A stretch of DNA of 6,921 nt from Clostridia bacterium (GTDB lineage: Bacteria; UBA6262; WVXT01), in the NCBI GenBank assembly GCA_030671905.1, contig DAOVHK010000078.1, positions 1 to 6,921 of the forward strand. The letters are read 5' to 3'. Positions 4,817 to 6,921 of this stretch are shown one piece after another (within the stretch, counting starts at the first letter, position 1; the number at the start of each line of letters is the position of its first letter). Below the pieces are notes generated by a model that worked only from the letters and a program-made list of their open reading frames with translations, made no database searches and was not told the origin of the DNA. The translations under genes were made by a program, and so were the position numbers.

Positions 4817-6634
4817 ATGAAGTTTACGGTAAAGTTTAGTCCAATTGGTAAAAGAGTAATGGAGAATAGACCCCGGCTCCTTTTGGATATCGCCAGGGAA
4901 GAGGGTGTGGGTTTAAAGTCCCTTTGCGGAGGTAAAGGTAAGTGTGGAAAGTGTAAAGTGATGGTCAACCCGGCTAATGAGCTTACCGCAGTGGAAAGGA
5001 AGCTTTTCACTCAAGATGAGATAGACGAAGGTTACAGACTTGCTTGCTGCACGACCATAAGAGAAGATACACAAGTATATGTTCCACCCTCATCCATAAC
5101 CGAAGAGCAGAAATTGCAGATTTGGGGAAAGGAGATTGAAGTCAAACCCTTTCCTTCTGTGAGAAAGTTCTTCCTCAAGCTTGCCAAAGCAACTCTCTCA
5201 GATACAAGGGCCGATTTCCAGAGAATTAAAGAAGAACTGAAGAGAAAATATAATGTTAAAGTTGAGAGTGCAGATTCTAAAGTGTTGGACATTATTGGAC
5301 CTACTTTGAGAGATTCCCATTGGTCGATTACCGCTATTGTGAGAGGAAGCGAAATAATCGGAGTTGAACCTGGAAACAGAACGAAGGAGAGCTTGGGTAT
5401 AGCGATTGATCTGGGCACGAGCAAGATAGCTTTCTATTTAGTCGATTTGCTAATCGGTGAGTCCATAAATATTTACGGGATTACAAATCCCCAGATTGCT
5501 TATGGCGAAGATGTCCTATCGAGGATTCATTACGCAGGCAATACCAAAACTAATTTGAAAAAATTGAAAAGCGAGGTTCTCAAAGCCATCAATCTTGCAA
5601 TAAAGAAAATTTGTAGAGAAAACAAGGTAGAGCATAGAGACATTCTGGAAGCGACTCTTGTTGGCAATACTGCTATGCATCACATTTTTTTAGGACTCCC
5701 TGTAAAGCAACTGGGACGGGCTCCCTTTACCATGGCTACAAGCGAGCCCCTGGAAATAAAAGCGAGTGAAATGGGTTTGGAAATATCTTCAGGGGGATAT
5801 ATCTATCTTCCTTCTCCTATTGCAGGGTTTGTTGGCTCTGACCATTTAGCTATGCTCATAGCCTCGGGAATCGAAACGAAAGAAGGAAATCTAATAGCTA
5901 TCGATATTGGAACAAATACTGAGATAGCATTAAAAACTAAAGAAAGGATTATATCTTGTTCCTGTGCCTCAGGACCTGCTTTTGAAGGAGCACACATTAA
6001 ACATGGGATGAGGGCAGCTTCTGGAGCGATAGAAAGGGTTAGTATCAATTCGAAGAGTTTAACTATTAATGTTAGTACGATAGACGATAAGTCCCCTGTA
6101 GGGATATGTGGTTCTGGAATTCTGGATGCTATTTCTGAGATGTTAAGGGTGGGGATTATTGACTCTGCGGGGAAAATAAATTCTGGTTATAAGGGAGTTC
6201 GTAAGATTAAACGTGGAAAATCGCTCGAGTTACTCCTGGCAAAAGGGAGGAGACGAGAGATAACCATAACCCAAGAGGATGTCTCTGAAATCCAGCTCGC
6301 CAAAGGAGCTATAAGGACAGGTATTGAAATACTTTTAGAAAAGACGGGCTTAAAAGCTCAGGATATAGATGGAGTAATCGTTGCCGGCGCTTTTGGCACT
6401 TATATAGACCCGTTAAAAGCAGTGAGAATTGGGATGTTTCCGGAAATAGACGTTGGAAAGTTCACCCAGGTGGGAAATGGGGCTGGAATAGGGGCAAAGG
6501 CAATCCTCGTCTCCCAAAAATTGCGTGAACAAGCCAATCAACTGGCAAAGAGAGTAGAATATTTAGAATTGGCTACCCATGCCAAATTCTTGGAACATTT
6601 TACAAGAGCTATCCGTTTTCCGAAAATAAAATAG
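4817..6634 (+). CDS. Reductive activator of corrinoid proteins (RACo-like, 2Fe-2S plus ASKHA ATPase)
   Basis: This protein family uses ATP and a 2Fe-2S centre to return inactive Co(II) corrinoid proteins to Co(I). The 605-residue length is close to characterised RACo (about 630). An N-terminal plant-type ferredoxin domain has cysteines C37, C43, C46 and C77 (with C78 adjacent). A linker/middle domain follows, then an actin-like ATPase with AIDLGTSK 196-203, GNTAMHH 283-289, GFVGSDHLA at about 335-343, IAIDIGTNTE 360-369, GPAFEGAHIKHGMRAASGAIE near 387-407, GICGSGILDA 429-438 and VAGAFG 522-527. It sits 10 bases after the methyltransferase gene, as in Wood-Ljungdahl and O-demethylase clusters. 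ATG 4817 starts the ferredoxin fold correctly, but its ribosome site is odd: GAAGG touches the ATG and AAGGAG at 4795-4800 is 16 bases away. Coupling to the upstream gene may help. Its corrinoid partner is not in the window. Confidence 0.93.
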   Translation: MKFTVKFSPIGKRVMENRPRLLLDIAREEGVGLKSLCGGKGKCGKCKVMVNPANELTAVERKLFTQDEIDEGYRLACCTTIREDTQVYVPPSSITEEQKLQIWGKEIEVKPFPSVRKFFLKLAKATLSDTRADFQRIKEELKRKYNVKVESADSKVLDIIGPTLRDSHWSITAIVRGSEIIGVEPGNRTKESLGIAIDLGTSKIAFYLVDLLIGESINIYGITNPQIAYGEDVLSRIHYAGNTKTNLKKLKSEVLKAINLAIKKICRENKVEHRDILEATLVGNTAMHHIFLGLPVKQLGRAPFTMATSEPLEIKASEMGLEISSGGYIYLPSPIAGFVGSDHLAMLIASGIETKEGNLIAIDIGTNTEIALKTKERIISCSCASGPAFEGAHIKHGMRAASGAIERVSINSKSLTINVSTIDDKSPVGICGSGILDAISEMLRVGIIDSAGKINSGYKGVRKIKRGKSLELLLAKGRRREITITQEDVSEIQLAKGAIRTGIEILLEKTGLKAQDIDGVIVAGAFGTYIDPLKAVRIGMFPEIDVGKFTQVGNGAGIGAKAILVSQKLREQANQLAKRVEYLELATHAKFLEHFTRAIRFPKIK

Positions 6635-6657
6635 GTATTTGATTCTGGGAGAGAAAC

Positions 6658-6867
6658 ATGCCAACTTATGAATATTCCTGTTTAGATTGTGGTAATAGAT
6701 TCGATATCTTTGCTACGCTGTCAGAAAAGGAAAAAGGAATTAAGGCGAAATGCCCAAAGTGCAAAAGTAAAAAGACTTCTCAAGTCTTTGGCAGTATCTC
6801 CGTAATAACTCCAGGAAAAAGCAAAAGTTCCTCTTCAACCTGCCCCCCAGAATGCTCCTGTAAATAG
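6658..6867 (+). CDS. FmdB-type zinc-ribbon protein
   Basis: A 69-residue protein starting MPTYEYSCLDCG, the hallmark of the FmdB/putative regulatory zinc-ribbon family. C8-x2-C11 and C32-x2-C35 form the predicted zinc knuckles. A serine/lysine linker (54-60) leads to a Cys-rich tail with C62, C66 and C68, a common feature of this family. The role is not well established; members are often called regulatory on the basis of the formamidase locus gene. GGGAGA at 6647-6652 is a ribosome site five bases before ATG. The gene starts 23 bases after the activator gene and is probably in the same operon. It may be a small metal-binding or regulatory accessory, but nothing ties it firmly to corrinoid chemistry. 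Confidence 0.92.
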   Translation: MPTYEYSCLDCGNRFDIFATLSEKEKGIKAKCPKCKSKKTSQVFGSISVITPGKSKSSSSTCPPECSCK

Positions 6868-6911
6868 GCGCTTCCTCTCCCGAAACCGAAATGGCATCGG
6901 GAAAGGTCGCC
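6867..6911. repeat. Imperfect palindrome at the right edge
   Basis: TCCCGA 6878-6883 pairs with TCGGGA 6897-6902 around a 13-nt loop. The stem extends outward through a 1x1 mismatch to 6874-6876/6904-6906, then an internal loop, then GGCG 6867-6870 / CGCC 6908-6911, about 13 bp in all. It starts on the stop codon of the zinc-ribbon gene. No T-tract follows before the window ends, so it may be a weak terminator or another dispersed GC-rich repeat. Confidence 0.4.
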
Positions 6912-6921
6912 TTACCAGTTC

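Noticed and set aside
5032..5424. A 130-codon minus-strand frame inside the corrinoid activator gene
   Set aside because: It is fully inside a well-conserved gene on the other strand and shows no motifs or start signals; it is a shadow frame.

Overview
The window looks bacterial. It has a peptide deformylase, Shine-Dalgarno sites, sigma70-type promoters and a Rho-independent terminator. The host is probably an anaerobe that uses corrinoid-dependent one-carbon chemistry. The evidence is a ferrous-iron transporter (FeoB), a methyltetrahydrofolate:corrinoid methyltransferase and a RACo-type corrinoid activator. Base composition is moderately AT-rich and the intergenic spaces carry GC-rich palindromes, as in many uncultured acetogen-like lineages. 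I cannot name the phylum from sequence alone. All genes are on the + strand.

Region 1 (1-2743): the 3' three quarters of feoB, cut by the window edge. A promoter-like site follows, then def (peptide deformylase). One base after def starts an unnamed six-helix membrane protein with an internal duplication and clustered His, Cys and Asp residues.

Region 2 (2744-3880): the most unusual part. A nested palindromic repeat (2815-2895) is followed at once by a strong promoter (2902-2936). Next comes a GC-rich leader of about 120 nt that folds into a compact hairpin plus H-type pseudoknot. The 3' strand of the pseudoknot can instead pair with the ribosome binding site of the next gene, as expected of a translational riboswitch. 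The leader precedes a 43-codon membrane peptide gene (3066-3197) and a DUF1097-like membrane protein gene (3232-3765). A strong terminator (3829-3878) closes this two-gene unit.

Region 3 (3881-6921): a dispersed-type palindrome, then a tight cluster of three genes. These are a pterin-binding methyltransferase (AcsE/MetH-pterin type), a 2Fe-2S/ASKHA reductive activator of corrinoid proteins, and an FmdB-type zinc-ribbon protein. The methyltransferase would move a methyl group between methyl-tetrahydrofolate and a Co(I) corrinoid protein. The activator would rescue the corrinoid when it is oxidised to Co(II). The corrinoid protein itself is not in the window. An imperfect palindrome lies at the right edge.

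The best candidate for something undescribed is the structured leader with its two small membrane genes. The duplicated His/Cys/Asp membrane protein after def is second.
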